The position numbers and the translations under genes were made by a program. Positions 1-9,093 of a stretch of 64,000 nt of DNA are shown piece by piece (the stretch's first letter is position 1; each line of letters begins with the position of its first letter). This DNA is from a bacterium (GTDB lineage: Bacteria > Deinococcota > Deinococci > Deinococcales > Deinococcaceae), in NCBI GenBank assembly GCA_021810505.1, contig JAJZIR010000003.1, positions 43,565-107,564 on the forward strand, read 5' to 3'. Below the pieces are notes generated by a model. That model was given only the letters and a program-made list of their open reading frames with translations. It searched no databases and was not told where the DNA came from.

Positions 1-960
1 GCCGTCGGCGCTGCCGCTCCCGAAGCTGTAGATCACTTTCTCGTTCCAGCCGCTGCTGCTCGTGCTGCTAGGGATGAGCTCGAAGACGGTACCGTCACCA
101 CCGCTCGCGCTGCCATTCGCACCGCCTTCTGAGGTCGTCCCGTACAGGTTCCCGTTACTGCTAGGAGTTAGGGAGGCAATGGGGTAGGCGCCGTCAGCAG
201 CGCCACCTGCGAAGTTGTAGATCACCTTCTCGTTCCAGCCGCTGCCGCTAGGGATGAGCTCGAAGGCGGTGCCGTAGCCGTTCGTTCCGCCAACTCCTGC
301 TGTCCCGTACAGGTTCCCACCCATTTGGATCAGGGGGGCATAGGGGCCAGCGCCATCGCTGCCAGTAAAGCTGTGGATCACCTGCTCAGTCCAGCCGCTG
401 CCGCTAGGGATGAGCTCGAAGACGGTGCCGTCATTGTGTGTGCCGCCCCCAGACTGTGTCGTCCCGTACAGGTCCCCGCCCATTTGGATCAGGGAGGCAT
501 AGGGGTGGGCGCTGTCAGCAGCGCTGCTCCCGAAGCTGTAGATCAACTGCTCCCCAGTCACGGTCAGGGGGAAGGTGGTAGACGCGCTCGCCCCCGAGAG
601 GGTAGCGGTCACCTTGACCTGATCGTGACCAGCCAGGTGGGCGGGTGTCGTCGCGGTCAAGGGAACCTGCACGGCCTTGCCGGAAGTGAGCGCCACAGCG
701 GTAGGGCTGAAGCTGAAGTCCGAGCTGGGTAAGGGAGCTCCGTTCTCGCTGACCTGGTAGGTAAGGCTCACCGTCCCGCTCGAGCTGCCGCTGAGCGCCA
801 AGCTTCCCTTGACCGGCTGTCCCTGCGCTACACTGGAGGGACTGGCTACACTCAGGGAAAAGGTGGAGGAGGGCTGGCTAGGTCCAGGTCCCGCACCCTG
901 GCTGCAAGCAGCCAGCAGCAAAGCGGCCCCGGCCAGACCGCCAATGGATCTAATTTTCAT
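1..960 (-). CDS. GloVer-type tandem-repeat lipoprotein (3' end beyond window)
   Basis: The minus-strand frame is open from an ATG at 958-960 to the window edge, so the C-terminus is missing. The N-terminus is a lipoprotein signal (MKIRSIGG, hydrophobic stretch, lipobox LLAAC at about residues 14-18). About 140 residues of Ser/Thr-rich Ig-like sequence follow, then tandem repeats of about 40-50 residues with the pattern Y.SLI...G.LYGTT..GG...GTVFELIPS...W.E.VIYSF. This matches what I know as the GloVer (TIGR03803) repeat, probably a beta-propeller blade; function is unknown. Close paralogue of the gene at 46799 and of the fragment near 30000, sharing the phrase LAGHDQVKVTATLSG. Likely anchored on the cell surface or in the periplasm. 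Confidence 0.8.
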   Translation of the reverse strand, partial: MKIRSIGGLAGAALLLAACSQGAGPGPSQPSSTFSLSVASPSSVAQGQPVKGSLALSGSSSGTVSLTYQVSENGAPLPSSDFSFSPTAVALTSGKAVQVPLTATTPAHLAGHDQVKVTATLSGASASTTFPLTVTGEQLIYSFGSSAADSAHPYASLIQMGGDLYGTTQSGGGTHNDGTVFELIPSGSGWTEQVIHSFTGSDGAGPYAPLIQMGGNLYGTAGVGGTNGYGTAFELIPSGSGWNEKVIYNFAGGAADGAYPIASLTPSSNGNLYGTTSEGGANGSASGGDGTVFELIPSSTSSSGWNEKVIYSFGSGSADG

Positions 961-1052
961 ACAGGAAGTCTAAGAAACTAGCCATGAAAATTGTTATAGC
1001 GCTGCCCTATCCGGGCCAGGGCGTGAAACCGGTAACCGAAGCACAACTCAGC

Positions 1053-1058
1053 TAGAAT
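1053..1058 (+). promoter_or_regulatory. -10 box of a probable leaderless promoter
   Basis: TAGAAT lies exactly 6 bases before the ATG at 1065, so transcription would start at or next to the start codon. There is no Shine-Dalgarno sequence. The same spacing recurs before several other genes here. Confidence 0.55.
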
Positions 1059-1064
1059 CAGAAA

Positions 1065-1400
1065 ATGTTCGGCTTATTTCGCCGCAGCAACCCGCAGGCG
1101 GAAGCCAGCTCCGGCTTGGTCCGCGCCGAGGGGAACAACGTGTTCCGCATGCAGCTGCGCACCCTCCGCCACGGAGAGATCATCCGGCTGCGCTTCACCA
1201 AGAGCGCAGACATCGGCCGGCGCGACCCCGACGAAACCGATGGCAAGAAAGACCCTGGCTACCTGTACCGCAAGGAGATCGTCTCCCCCGAGCATTTCGA
1301 CCGCGGGGAGGTGCAGGTCGAGTTCGACCGTAACTACCGGGTCCTGTCGGTCAAGGCCGAGGGGGCCGAGGTGATCCCGGTCCGGGACTGGGTCGACTGA
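1065..1400 (+). CDS. conserved hypothetical protein, 111 aa
   Basis: Small soluble, charged protein (MFGLFRRSNP at the start). I recognise no domain. It has no signal peptide and no membrane segment. The C-terminal half (about residues 45-111) has alternating beta-like sequence with many Arg/Asp/Glu. The ATG start is supported by a TAGAAT box 6 bases upstream. It stands before the phosphohexomutase operon and after a divergent lipoprotein gene, which gives no functional hint. Codon use resembles its neighbours, so it is probably a real gene. Confidence 0.65.
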   Translation: MFGLFRRSNPQAEASSGLVRAEGNNVFRMQLRTLRHGEIIRLRFTKSADIGRRDPDETDGKKDPGYLYRKEIVSPEHFDRGEVQVEFDRNYRVLSVKAEGAEVIPVRDWVD

Positions 1401-1541
1401 GGCGGGGGCCGCACCGGCCCAGCGCGGCGGATTTGGGTCTATCATGGGAGCGGTGTCCCACCGCGCACATCCGCATACCGGCAGCCCGGGCCGCGAGCCC
1501 GGTCTGGCCGGCGGTCAGGACGCAACAAGGAGGAGTTTCCC

Positions 1542-2945
1542 GTGATCCAGTTCGGGACGGACGGCTGGCGAGACATCATCGCCGAGGATTTCACCTACGA
1601 TAACGTGCGAAAAGTCGCGCAAGCCCACGCGCAGTACCTGAAGAAGCAGGGTGGGACCAGGGTGGTGGTCGGCTACGACACCCGCTTCCAAGCCGACGGC
1701 TTCGCGCAGGTGGCGGCCGAAACCATGGCCGCCAACGGGTTGGAGACCATGCTGGCCAGAGAGTACACGCCCACCCCGGTACTCAGCTTCGCGGTGGTCC
1801 ACTACCAGGCCGCCGGCGGGGTGATGATCACCGCCTCGCACAACCCGCCCAAGTATTGCGGCTACAAGATCAAGGGGGCTTACGGCGGCTCAGCCACGCC
1901 GGCCATCGTCAGCGGCATCGAGGCGGAACTGGCCGGACCGCTCTCCCCCAGCGACTCGGCGCCGATCGACGAGTTCGACGTCCGGGAAGAGTACTACCTG
2001 GCTCTGGACCGCCTCCTCGACCTGGAGCTGTTCCGGCGCTCCGGGGGGCTGATGTACCACGACGCCATGGGCGGAGCCGGAGCCGGGTGGCTGGAGGGCT
2101 ACGTCCGGCACGCCAAGCTGCCGCTGACCCTGCGCCCGCTGCACGGCGTCGCCAACCCCACCTTCTACGGGGTCAACCCGGAGCCGGTCGCCGCCAACCT
2201 GGGCAGCTTGCTGACCGTCCTGCAGGGAGAGGCTCCCCCGGTCTTCGGGGCGGTGACCGACGGCGACGCCGACCGGATCGGGGCAGCGGTGGCCGGCGGC
2301 GCTTACTTCAACAGCCACAAGATCTTCGCTGTCCTGCTCCAACACCTCGCCGGCCGCGGCCTGCGCGGCCGGGTGGTGAAGACCGTCTCGGGAAGCAGGA
2401 TCATCGGTTTGCTGGCCCAGGCGTTGGACCTGGAGCTGCTGGAGACGGCAGTGGGGTTCAAGTACATCACCGACGCTTTCCTGCACGGCCTGCGCCACCC
2501 CGAGCACAGCGTCCTGATCGGGGGCGAGGAATCCGGAGGGATCGCCGTCCAGGGGCATATCCCCGAGCGCGACGGCCTGCTCAACGCGCTGCTGCTCCAA
2601 GAGGCCATCCTCCGCTCCGGGCGCAGCCTGCCCGAACTGTTTTCCGACATCGAGGAGCTCACCGGTTTCCAGCACTTCTACGACCGCAACGACTTACACC
2701 TGCCCCCCGACTTCGATAAGGCCCAGGCCCTACGGGCGGCCCAGGGCTGGAGCGAGCTGGCTGGCGAGCGGATCACCGAGATCTCTACCGCCGACGGGGT
2801 GAAGCTGACCCTGGAGCACGGAGGCTGGGTGCTGCTGCGGGCCTCCGGGACCGAGCCGCTGATCCGGATCTACAGCGAGGCCAACGACTCGGACCTGCAG
2901 CAAGCCACCCTGGCTGAGGCGACGCGGCGCACCCTGGCGGGCTGA
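1542..2945 (+). CDS. phosphoglucomutase/phosphomannomutase family protein
   Basis: 467-residue alpha-D-phosphohexomutase, interconverting hexose 1- and 6-phosphates through a phosphoserine. All four family motifs are visible: the catalytic loop ITASHNPP (Ser99), the Mg loop DGDADR (240-245), the sugar loop GGEESGG, and the phosphate loop [12 protein letters not shown] near the C-terminus. The GTG start has a strong AAGGAGGA ribosome site (about 1527-1534). The next gene, glmM, starts 2 bases after the stop, so the two are co-transcribed. Having two mutases in tandem suggests different substrates (Glc/Man-1-P here, GlcN-1-P for GlmM). Exact substrate cannot be read from sequence. Confidence 0.92.
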   Translation: MIQFGTDGWRDIIAEDFTYDNVRKVAQAHAQYLKKQGGTRVVVGYDTRFQADGFAQVAAETMAANGLETMLAREYTPTPVLSFAVVHYQAAGGVMITASHNPPKYCGYKIKGAYGGSATPAIVSGIEAELAGPLSPSDSAPIDEFDVREEYYLALDRLLDLELFRRSGGLMYHDAMGGAGAGWLEGYVRHAKLPLTLRPLHGVANPTFYGVNPEPVAANLGSLLTVLQGEAPPVFGAVTDGDADRIGAAVAGGAYFNSHKIFAVLLQHLAGRGLRGRVVKTVSGSRIIGLLAQALDLELLETAVGFKYITDAFLHGLRHPEHSVLIGGEESGGIAVQGHIPERDGLLNALLLQEAILRSGRSLPELFSDIEELTGFQHFYDRNDLHLPPDFDKAQALRAAQGWSELAGERITEISTADGVKLTLEHGGWVLLRASGTEPLIRIYSEANDSDLQQATLAEATRRTLAG

Positions 2946-2947
2946 GC

Positions 2948-4264
2948 GTGCAGCGGCGCTACTTCGGGACCGACGGCGTCCGCGGCGTGGCCGGCAGCCC
3001 GCCCTTGACCGCCGAGTGGGTGGTGCGGCTGGGGCAGGCGGCGGGTCTGGTGATCGGTGCAGCCCACCCGCGCCCTACGGTGGTGGTGGGAAGGGATCCC
3101 CGGGCCAGCGGCCCGATGCTGGAAGCGGCCTTGACCGCCGGGCTGCTCTCCAGCGGCACCGAGGTGCTCTCGGTAGGGGTTCTGCCCACCGCCGGCATCT
3201 CCTACCTGACCAGGAAGCACGGCGCCCAGGCCGGGGTGGTGATCAGCGCCTCGCACAATCCCGCCCAGGACAACGGGATCAAGTTCTTCGGAAACAGCGG
3301 CGAGAAGCTGAGCGATCCCTTGGAGCTGGAGATCGAGCAGGCCATCGACCAGCCCGCCGGGCCGGCCCGCTTCGGGCGCCTACACCATCACCCCGGCGCG
3401 GCTCAGGAATACGCCGATTTCCTCTCCGGGCAGGCCTCCGACCTCTCCGGCCTCAAGGTAGCCATGGACTGCGCCAACGGCGCAGCCCATCAGATCGCCC
3501 CGGAGGTGTTCCAGCGGGCTGGCGCCGACCTCTTCGCCATCTACGCGCACCCCGACGGCCAGAACATCAATAGAAATTGCGGCAGCACGCACCTGCAGCG
3601 GTTGCAGGAGGTGGTGAGGTCGGGAGACTTCGAGCTGGGATTGGCCTTCGACGGGGACGCCGACCGGGTGCTGTTCGTGGACGCTGCCGGCCGGGTAGTC
3701 CACGGCGACCACATGCTCTACCTGCTGGCCCAAGCCAAGCGGCCACCGCTGGTGGTATCGACGGTGATGGCCAATATGGGCTTGGAGGTCGCTCTTCAGG
3801 GGATGGGCATCCGTTTGGGGCGCAGCCAGGTGGGAGACCGCTACGTCCACGAGCAGATGCTGGCCTCGGGCGCCCTGCTGGGCGGGGAGCCCAGCGGCCA
3901 TATCCTGCTGCTGGAGCTGGGGCCTACCGGGGACGGGATCCAAACCGCCCTGCAGGTGCTGGCAGCGCTGGGCCGGAGCGAGCTGACCATGGCCGAGCTG
4001 CACGACAGCCTGACCATGTACCCGCAGCGGCTGGTCAGCCTGCGCTACCGCGACCGCGAGCGGCTGCTGGGAGACCCCCGGCTGCGCGCCACCTTAGACG
4101 AAGCCGAAAAACAGCTCGGCGGCCGCGGGCGGGTCAACCTGCGCTTCTCCGGCACCGAGCCGCTGATCCGGATCATGGTCGAAGGGGAGGACGAAGCGGA
4201 GGTCGAGCGGCTGCTCGCCGAGCTGGTCGCTTCGGTCCAGGCTGCCGACGCGGTACGGGCGTGA
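2948..4264 (+). CDS. glmM: phosphoglucosamine mutase GlmM
   Basis: 438 residues, normal length for GlmM, which converts GlcN-6-P to GlcN-1-P for UDP-GlcNAc and peptidoglycan synthesis. It starts with the typical RRYFGTDGVRG, has the catalytic ISASHNPAQDNGIKFF loop (Ser102), the Mg loop FDGDADR, the GEPSGH sugar loop and the C-terminal [12 protein letters not shown] phosphate loop. GTG start, 2 bases after the upstream mutase. The stop overlaps the thioesterase start (GTGA at 4261-4264), showing a tight operon. Confidence 0.95.
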   Translation: MQRRYFGTDGVRGVAGSPPLTAEWVVRLGQAAGLVIGAAHPRPTVVVGRDPRASGPMLEAALTAGLLSSGTEVLSVGVLPTAGISYLTRKHGAQAGVVISASHNPAQDNGIKFFGNSGEKLSDPLELEIEQAIDQPAGPARFGRLHHHPGAAQEYADFLSGQASDLSGLKVAMDCANGAAHQIAPEVFQRAGADLFAIYAHPDGQNINRNCGSTHLQRLQEVVRSGDFELGLAFDGDADRVLFVDAAGRVVHGDHMLYLLAQAKRPPLVVSTVMANMGLEVALQGMGIRLGRSQVGDRYVHEQMLASGALLGGEPSGHILLLELGPTGDGIQTALQVLAALGRSELTMAELHDSLTMYPQRLVSLRYRDRERLLGDPRLRATLDEAEKQLGGRGRVNLRFSGTEPLIRIMVEGEDEAEVERLLAELVASVQAADAVRA

Positions 4265-4674
4265 GCGACCCGGGGCTCTGGCAGACCCGGGTGCGCTACG
4301 CCGAGACCGATCAGATGGGGGTGGCCCACCACTCGGTCTATGCGGTGTGGTTCGAGGCGGCCCGGGTGTCCCTGTTCGACAGCCTGGGATTGCCGTACCG
4401 CCAGATCGAAGCCGAGGGCTGCTACCTGATGCTGACCCGGTTGGAGGTGGAGTTCCGCAAGGCCGCGCATTTCGACGAGCTGCTCACGGTGACCGCCTGG
4501 CCCGGGGAAGTGGGGAGCCGCAAGTTGCAGGTGCGCTACCGGATTACCCGGCAGGGGGACGAGTTGGCCAGAGGGCACACCGAGCACGTGGCTACCGACC
4601 GCAGCTACCGGCTCACCCGGCTACCGGAGAACCTGCTAGCCCGGCTCAGCCACCCGGGAGGCGACCGGACCTGA
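4261..4674 (+). CDS. acyl-CoA thioesterase, YbgC-like hotdog fold
   Basis: 137-residue 4HBT protein. The motif RYAETDQMGVAHHSVYAVWF (about residues 9-28) is the YbgC/FcbC-type active-site segment, with the Asp that activates water in thioester hydrolysis. The start is GTG at 4261, overlapping the glmM stop by 4 bases; the frame is open further upstream but that part is a shadow of glmM. The 3' end overlaps the convergent proB by 29 bases. Substrate acyl-CoA is unknown. Confidence 0.88.
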   Translation: MSDPGLWQTRVRYAETDQMGVAHHSVYAVWFEAARVSLFDSLGLPYRQIEAEGCYLMLTRLEVEFRKAAHFDELLTVTAWPGEVGSRKLQVRYRITRQGDELARGHTEHVATDRSYRLTRLPENLLARLSHPGGDRT

Positions 4675-5728
4675 ACAGCGCCAGGTGGTTGCGGTGGATC
4701 ACCTCGTCGTAGGTCTTGTAGCCCAGGGCGGCTTCGATCTCCTCGCTGTGCAGGCCCAGGATGCGCTGCAGCTCCTGCGAGGAGTAGTTGCTGAGGCCCT
4801 GCCCCAGCGGCCCGTCCGGGCTGTGCAGCCGCAGGGCCGCGCCGACCTCGAAGCGGCCTTCCACCCGCCGGAGCCCCTTGGGCAACAGGGAGGCGCCCCG
4901 CCGGATGGCCGAGGCCGCTCCGGAATCGACCCAGAGCTCGCCGGCCGGAACCTGGTGGAGCAGCCAGGCCAGGCGGGCGGGTACCTTCTTGGGGATGACC
5001 CGGGTCCCGGCCAGCTCCTGGCTGGCTAGGCGCAACAGCCCCGGGCCGCCCCCACCCAGGATCAAGGTCTCGATCCCGGCGTCCGCGGCGATTTGGGCCG
5101 CCCGCAGCTTGGTGCGCATCCCACCGGTGCCGACGGCGCTGCCCGCGCCGCTGGCCATGGGCCAGGCCGCCTCCAAGTCCCGGACCTCGGCGAGCCGCTC
5201 GGCTTGGGGGTCAGCTCTAGGGTCGCTGCGGTAGAGGCCGTCGACATCGGTGAGCAGGATCAGCCGCTGCGCGCCGAGCAGCTGAGCCACCCAGGCCGAT
5301 AGGGTGTCGTTGTCCCCCAGCTTGAGCTCGGCCGTCGCGACCGTGTCGTTCTCGTTGATCACCGGGACAGCCCCCAGGCCGAAAGCGGCGTCTAGGGCGT
5401 GGCGGGCCTGTAGAAAGCGGGAGCGGTCCTGGATGTCCTCCAGGGTGAGCAGGAACTGGGCCACCGGCCGGGGGGCGAAGGCAGCCGACCAAGCCGACAT
5501 CAGGTCGACCTGGCCGATCGCCGCCAAAGCCTGGCGGTCAGCCAAGGACAGCAGCGCGCCGCGGCCGGTCCTGCCCCGGCCGGCTGCCACCGCCCCGGAG
5601 CTGACTACCGCCACCGCCGCCGGGAGCTGCAAAGCGGCCGCGGCGATCGCGGCCAAGCGGGCCTGGTCCAACGTGCCATCTTGGGCGCTCAGGCTGCTGC
5701 TGCCGACCTTGACGACCCAGCGCCTCAA
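4646..5728 (-). CDS. proB: glutamate 5-kinase ProB
   Basis: 360 residues: an amino-acid kinase domain (RRWVVKVGSSSL at the N-terminus, VVSSGAVAAGR, ENDTVA with SDNDTL-like GDNDTLSAWVA, LLTDVDGLY, GTGGMRTKLRAA) followed by a PUA domain of about 75 residues. It phosphorylates glutamate in the first step of proline synthesis. The start is TTG at 5726-5728, overlapping the proA stop (TTGA). The open frame extends upstream of it but only as a shadow of proA. It is the last gene of carD-proA-proB, and its end overlaps the convergent thioesterase. Confidence 0.93.
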   Translation of the reverse strand: MRRWVVKVGSSSLSAQDGTLDQARLAAIAAAALQLPAAVAVVSSGAVAAGRGRTGRGALLSLADRQALAAIGQVDLMSAWSAAFAPRPVAQFLLTLEDIQDRSRFLQARHALDAAFGLGAVPVINENDTVATAELKLGDNDTLSAWVAQLLGAQRLILLTDVDGLYRSDPRADPQAERLAEVRDLEAAWPMASGAGSAVGTGGMRTKLRAAQIAADAGIETLILGGGGPGLLRLASQELAGTRVIPKKVPARLAWLLHQVPAGELWVDSGAASAIRRGASLLPKGLRRVEGRFEVGAALRLHSPDGPLGQGLSNYSSQELQRILGLHSEEIEAALGYKTYDEVIHRNHLALFRSGRLPGG

Positions 5729-6951
5729 CGGACCTGTCCGCTCCCATCCACCCGGTACTGGGTGGTGACGAGCTGGGCTAGGCCTACCGGCCCCCTGGCG
5801 TGCAGCTTCTGGGTGCTGATGCCGAGCTCGGCGCCGAAACCGAACTCGGCGCCGTCGGTGAAGCGGGTCGAGCTGTTGACGTACACCACCGCCGAATCGA
5901 CCGAGCGCTGGAAGCTGCGGCCGCGCTGCGGCGAGCTGGTCACGATGCCGTCGCTGTGGTGGGTGCCGAAGCGGTTGATGTGGGAGACCGCCTCCTCCAG
6001 GCTGGAAACCACCCGGACAGCCAAGACCAGGTCCAGGTACTCCGCCGCCCAGTCGTCCTCGGTGGCCGGCCGGGCGGCCGGGAAGAGGGCGCGGACCGCG
6101 GCGTCGCCGCGCAGCTCGACGCCGCGGTCTCGGAGCTCCTTGCAGATGGCCGGGAGCAGCCGCTCGGCGCAAGCTCGGTGGACCAGCAGCGTCTCGATGG
6201 CGTTGCAGACGCCGGGCCGCTGGCACTTGGCGTTGACCACCACAGCCTTGGCCATCTCCAGGTCGGCGTCCTCATCCAGAAACAGGTGGCAGACCCCGGC
6301 GCCGGTCTCCAGGACCGGGACCTTTGCCTGCTCCACCACCCAGCGGATCAGCTCCGCTCCGCCCCGGGGGACCAACAGGTCGACCAGGTGACGGGCCGCT
6401 AACAGCGCGGCGATATCCGAGCGATCCTCCAGGCAGGAGTGGGCCAGCAGCGCCTCCGGGAGGCCGAATTCGGCCAAACCGCTCCGCAGGGCCGCCAGGA
6501 TCGCCCGGTTGCTCCGGGCCGCCGCCGTCGAACCCCGCAGGTAAGCGGCGCTGCCGGCCCGCAGGGCCAAGCCGGCCACGTCCACGGTGACGTTGGGCCT
6601 GGACTCGTAGATCACCGCGATCAGGCCGAAAGGCACGGTGACCTGCTGGATCCGCAGGCCGTTGGGGTGCTCCCAGCAGGCCAAAACCTGTTCGAGCGGC
6701 TCCGGGAGGGCGGCGATCTCCTCCAGGCTCCCGGCTACCTGGAGCAGGCGGCCGCGGTCGAGCAGCAGCCGGTCGATCAGCGGGGGCGGTGTCCCGCGCT
6801 GCTCGGCCGCGTCCAGGTCGCAGCGGTTGGCCGAGAGGATCTCAGGCTCGGCCCGCCGGAGGGCAGCGGCCAGGGTGCGCAGCAGCGCGGGGCGGTCTGC
6901 ATCCAGCAGGGTGGGCTGCGCGGCGCGGGCCCGCGCGAGGTCGGGGAGCAC
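5725..6951 (-). CDS. proA: gamma-glutamyl phosphate reductase ProA
   Basis: 408 residues. NADPH-dependent reduction of glutamyl-5-phosphate to the semialdehyde, second step of proline synthesis. Typical motifs: GLIAVIYESRPNVTVD, LRAGSAAYLRGSTAA, VPRGGAELI and the catalytic-Cys region CQRPGVCNAIETLLVH. The GTG start at 6951 directly abuts the stop of the CarD gene with no spacer, so translation is probably coupled. Order here is proA before proB, the reverse of the common proBA order. Confidence 0.94.
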   Translation of the reverse strand: MLPDLARARAAQPTLLDADRPALLRTLAAALRRAEPEILSANRCDLDAAEQRGTPPPLIDRLLLDRGRLLQVAGSLEEIAALPEPLEQVLACWEHPNGLRIQQVTVPFGLIAVIYESRPNVTVDVAGLALRAGSAAYLRGSTAAARSNRAILAALRSGLAEFGLPEALLAHSCLEDRSDIAALLAARHLVDLLVPRGGAELIRWVVEQAKVPVLETGAGVCHLFLDEDADLEMAKAVVVNAKCQRPGVCNAIETLLVHRACAERLLPAICKELRDRGVELRGDAAVRALFPAARPATEDDWAAEYLDLVLAVRVVSSLEEAVSHINRFGTHHSDGIVTSSPQRGRSFQRSVDSAVVYVNSSTRFTDGAEFGFGAELGISTQKLHARGPVGLAQLVTTQYRVDGSGQVR

Positions 6952-7452
6952 TCAGTTGGGCTCTTCGTCCCAGGCGCTCTCCAGGAGCACCCGGACGTCG
7001 TCGGCGCTGCTGCCGCTGATCTCCTGGATCTCCTGGGCCAAGAGCTTGATGGCCCGGCGGTAGGCTTGGCGGTCCAGGTCGGGAAGGCCGCGCTCGCGGC
7101 TCCACTGCCGCAGCTCGGAGGCCAGGGTGGCGATCTCGTAGGGATCCCCACCCACCAAGATCTCGGTCACCTTGCGGTGGCGGGCCGCCCACTGGCGGGG
7201 CAGCTGGACGCGCCCGGTCCGCAGGTAGAACAGCAGCTGGGGCATCTCGTCCTGGGTCAGGGCCAGGCGCATGCCGACTCGGGACAGCGCATCGACCGGA
7301 ACGTACGCCCTGGAGGTCCCATTGGGGAACTCGACCTGGTAGTAGGCGCGGACCGCCTCGGCGACCCGCCTGGTCGCGATACCGCTTACCACACCGACAC
7401 CGTAGGGAGGCAGAACCACCCTATCACCCGTTCTGTACCCGTCCTTCTTCAC
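6952..7452 (-). CDS. CarD family transcriptional regulator
   Basis: 166 residues. N-terminal CarD_TRCF RNA-polymerase-interaction domain (about 1-65: DRVVLPPYGVGVVSGI, YYQVEF, YVPVDAL) and a helical C-terminal DNA-binding half (YRRAIKLLAQEI). Members bind the RNA polymerase beta subunit and stabilise the open promoter complex. GTG start with an AAAGGG-like ribosome site. First gene of an apparent operon with proA and proB. It could be the general CarD of this organism rather than a proline-specific regulator. Confidence 0.9.
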   Translation of the reverse strand: MKKDGYRTGDRVVLPPYGVGVVSGIATRRVAEAVRAYYQVEFPNGTSRAYVPVDALSRVGMRLALTQDEMPQLLFYLRTGRVQLPRQWAARHRKVTEILVGGDPYEIATLASELRQWSRERGLPDLDRQAYRRAIKLLAQEIQEISGSSADDVRVLLESAWDEEPN

Positions 7453-7743
7453 ACTGCCACCCTTTCAACATTGCAACCGCACAAAACCCGGTCAGATCTG
7501 GGAGAGGCGAATGGCGAGTTTGGAAATGGCCCGTGTCCGGAGCGCTAGAGCAATCGATTCCTTGTGCAGATCCGACGATTTTCAACCCCTCTAGCCCATC
7601 TTACTACTAACTTTCACCAGCTCAGCCTATCCTTTTGCTTCATCTTTGACGGCAGCGCACTCCACATTGGCAAAGCCGGCCTGAGCCCCCGTTCTCCGCC
7701 GGGGTTTATACTGAGCCGTCAGTGGTCCACCCACTGCGCTCTC
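7453..7743. other. divergent intergenic region between carD and the CorC-like gene
   Basis: About 290 bases with lower GC than the surroundings and no convincing gene; a frame continues upstream of 7744 but has no ribosome site. A TATACT box at 7707-7712 is a likely -10 for the plus-strand gene, placing its start about 25 bases before the ATG. No matching -35 was found. Confidence 0.5.
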
Positions 7744-9093
7744 ATGGACGTCGGCACCGTGGTCCTCAAACTGTTTGCGACCATCTTGCTGGTGTTCCTG
7801 AATAGTTTTTTCGTCGCCAGCGAGTTCGCCCTGGTTCGGGTACGCCGGACGCAGCTCGAACCTATGCGCAGCGATTCCCGGGCCAAGCGGGCCAGGTACG
7901 CCGTCGAGCACTTGGACCTCTACCTGGCGGCTACCCAATTGGGTGTGACCATGGCCAGCCTGGGTCTGGGCTGGCTGGGCGAGCCGGCCCTGGGGGGTCT
8001 GATCGCCCAGGGCCTGGCGGCGGCGCACCTGCCCCAGGGGGCAGTCTGGGTGGGCGTGATCTCGGTGATCCTGGCCTTCGCCCTGATCACCACCCTGCAC
8101 ATCGTGATCGGGGAGCTGGCCCCCAAGACCCTGGCGCTGGCCAGGCCGGCTGAGGTGATGGGGGCGGTCCTAGGGCCGCTGGGGTTCTTCACCGCGCTGT
8201 TCCGCTGGGCCATCTGGGGGCTCAACCGGCTGGGAAATCTGGCGGTGCGGTGGCTGGGGCTTCCCGAGGCGGCGGACCAGCCCGACTACAGCGAGGAGGA
8301 GCTCAAGCGGCTCCTAGAGGACAGCGAGCGCCAGGGGGTTCTGGAATCCGGCGAGCAGGAGATGCTCTCCAACGTCCTCAAGCTGGCCGACACGCCGGTG
8401 CGCTCGGTCATGACCCCTCGGGTCGAGATGGTCTGCGCCCGCGGCGATCTGAGCTTGGACGCCTTCGTCTCCATCTACGAGCAGGCCGGATACAGCCGGA
8501 TCCCGATCTACAAGGAGAGCATCGACCAGATCGAAGGCCTGGTCTACACCCGCGACCTGATCCGCTACCACGGCAAGCTGGGCGAGATCACCGCCCGGCA
8601 GATCGCCCACCCCGCCCACTTCGTCCCCGATTCGATGCGGGTGATCAACCTGTTTCAGGCCATGAAGGAGCGCAAAAACCACATGGTCATCGTCGTCGAC
8701 GAGTTCGGGGGGACCGCCGGCCTGGTGACCTTGGAGGATATCTTGGAGGAGATCGTCGGCGAGATCTACGATGAGACCGACGAGGAGGAGGAAAAGCCCT
8801 ATCAAGTCCTGGGGGAGGGCCGCTACCGGATCGACGCCGGCATGCCCATCGACGAGTGCTTAGAGCTCTTAGGGATCGCCGAGAGCCCCGAGCTCGAAGA
8901 GGGGGACTTCGACACCTTGAGCGGGTTCCTGAACTGGCGGTTCGGCCGCATCGCCATGGTCGGAGAGAGCGTGGAGTTCGGCGGTTGGAGGTTCACCGTG
9001 GCGCAGGGAGACGACCGGCGCATCGACCGGGTCCAGGTGGAGCGGATCAGCCAGGAAGGTGGTGGGGAGGGCGGTGACGCAGGGGCAGGCTGA
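7744..9093 (+). CDS. HlyC/CorC (CNNM) family transporter-like protein
   Basis: 449 residues. N-terminal DUF21 membrane domain with about four hydrophobic segments (from ILLVFLNSFFVASEFALVRV to the FFTALFRWAIW region), then a CBS pair (from VRSVMTPRVEMV to the DEFGGTAGLVTLEDILEEIV segment) and a C-terminal CorC_HlyC domain (YRIDAGMPIDECLELLG). The family is linked to Mg/Co efflux or sensing in the inner membrane. I chose ATG 7744 because the sequence just after it matches family N-termini. The end overlaps cdd by 20 bases. Confidence 0.88.
   Translation: MDVGTVVLKLFATILLVFLNSFFVASEFALVRVRRTQLEPMRSDSRAKRARYAVEHLDLYLAATQLGVTMASLGLGWLGEPALGGLIAQGLAAAHLPQGAVWVGVISVILAFALITTLHIVIGELAPKTLALARPAEVMGAVLGPLGFFTALFRWAIWGLNRLGNLAVRWLGLPEAADQPDYSEEELKRLLEDSERQGVLESGEQEMLSNVLKLADTPVRSVMTPRVEMVCARGDLSLDAFVSIYEQAGYSRIPIYKESIDQIEGLVYTRDLIRYHGKLGEITARQIAHPAHFVPDSMRVINLFQAMKERKNHMVIVVDEFGGTAGLVTLEDILEEIVGEIYDETDEEEEKPYQVLGEGRYRIDAGMPIDECLELLGIAESPELEEGDFDTLSGFLNWRFGRIAMVGESVEFGGWRFTVAQGDDRRIDRVQVERISQEGGGEGGDAGAG

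Noticed and set aside
1856-2719. Second frame open through the first phosphomutase (287 codons)
   Set aside because: Arg/Pro/Gly-rich shadow frame of a gene with all catalytic motifs.
5728-6226. Long N-terminal extension of ProB
   Set aside because: It overlaps proA and is low-complexity; homologues start at the RRWVVKVGSSS segment, where a TTG overlaps the proA stop.
7564-7743. N-terminal extension of the CorC-like protein by 60 residues
   Set aside because: The extension lacks family similarity and a TATACT -10 box lies inside it.
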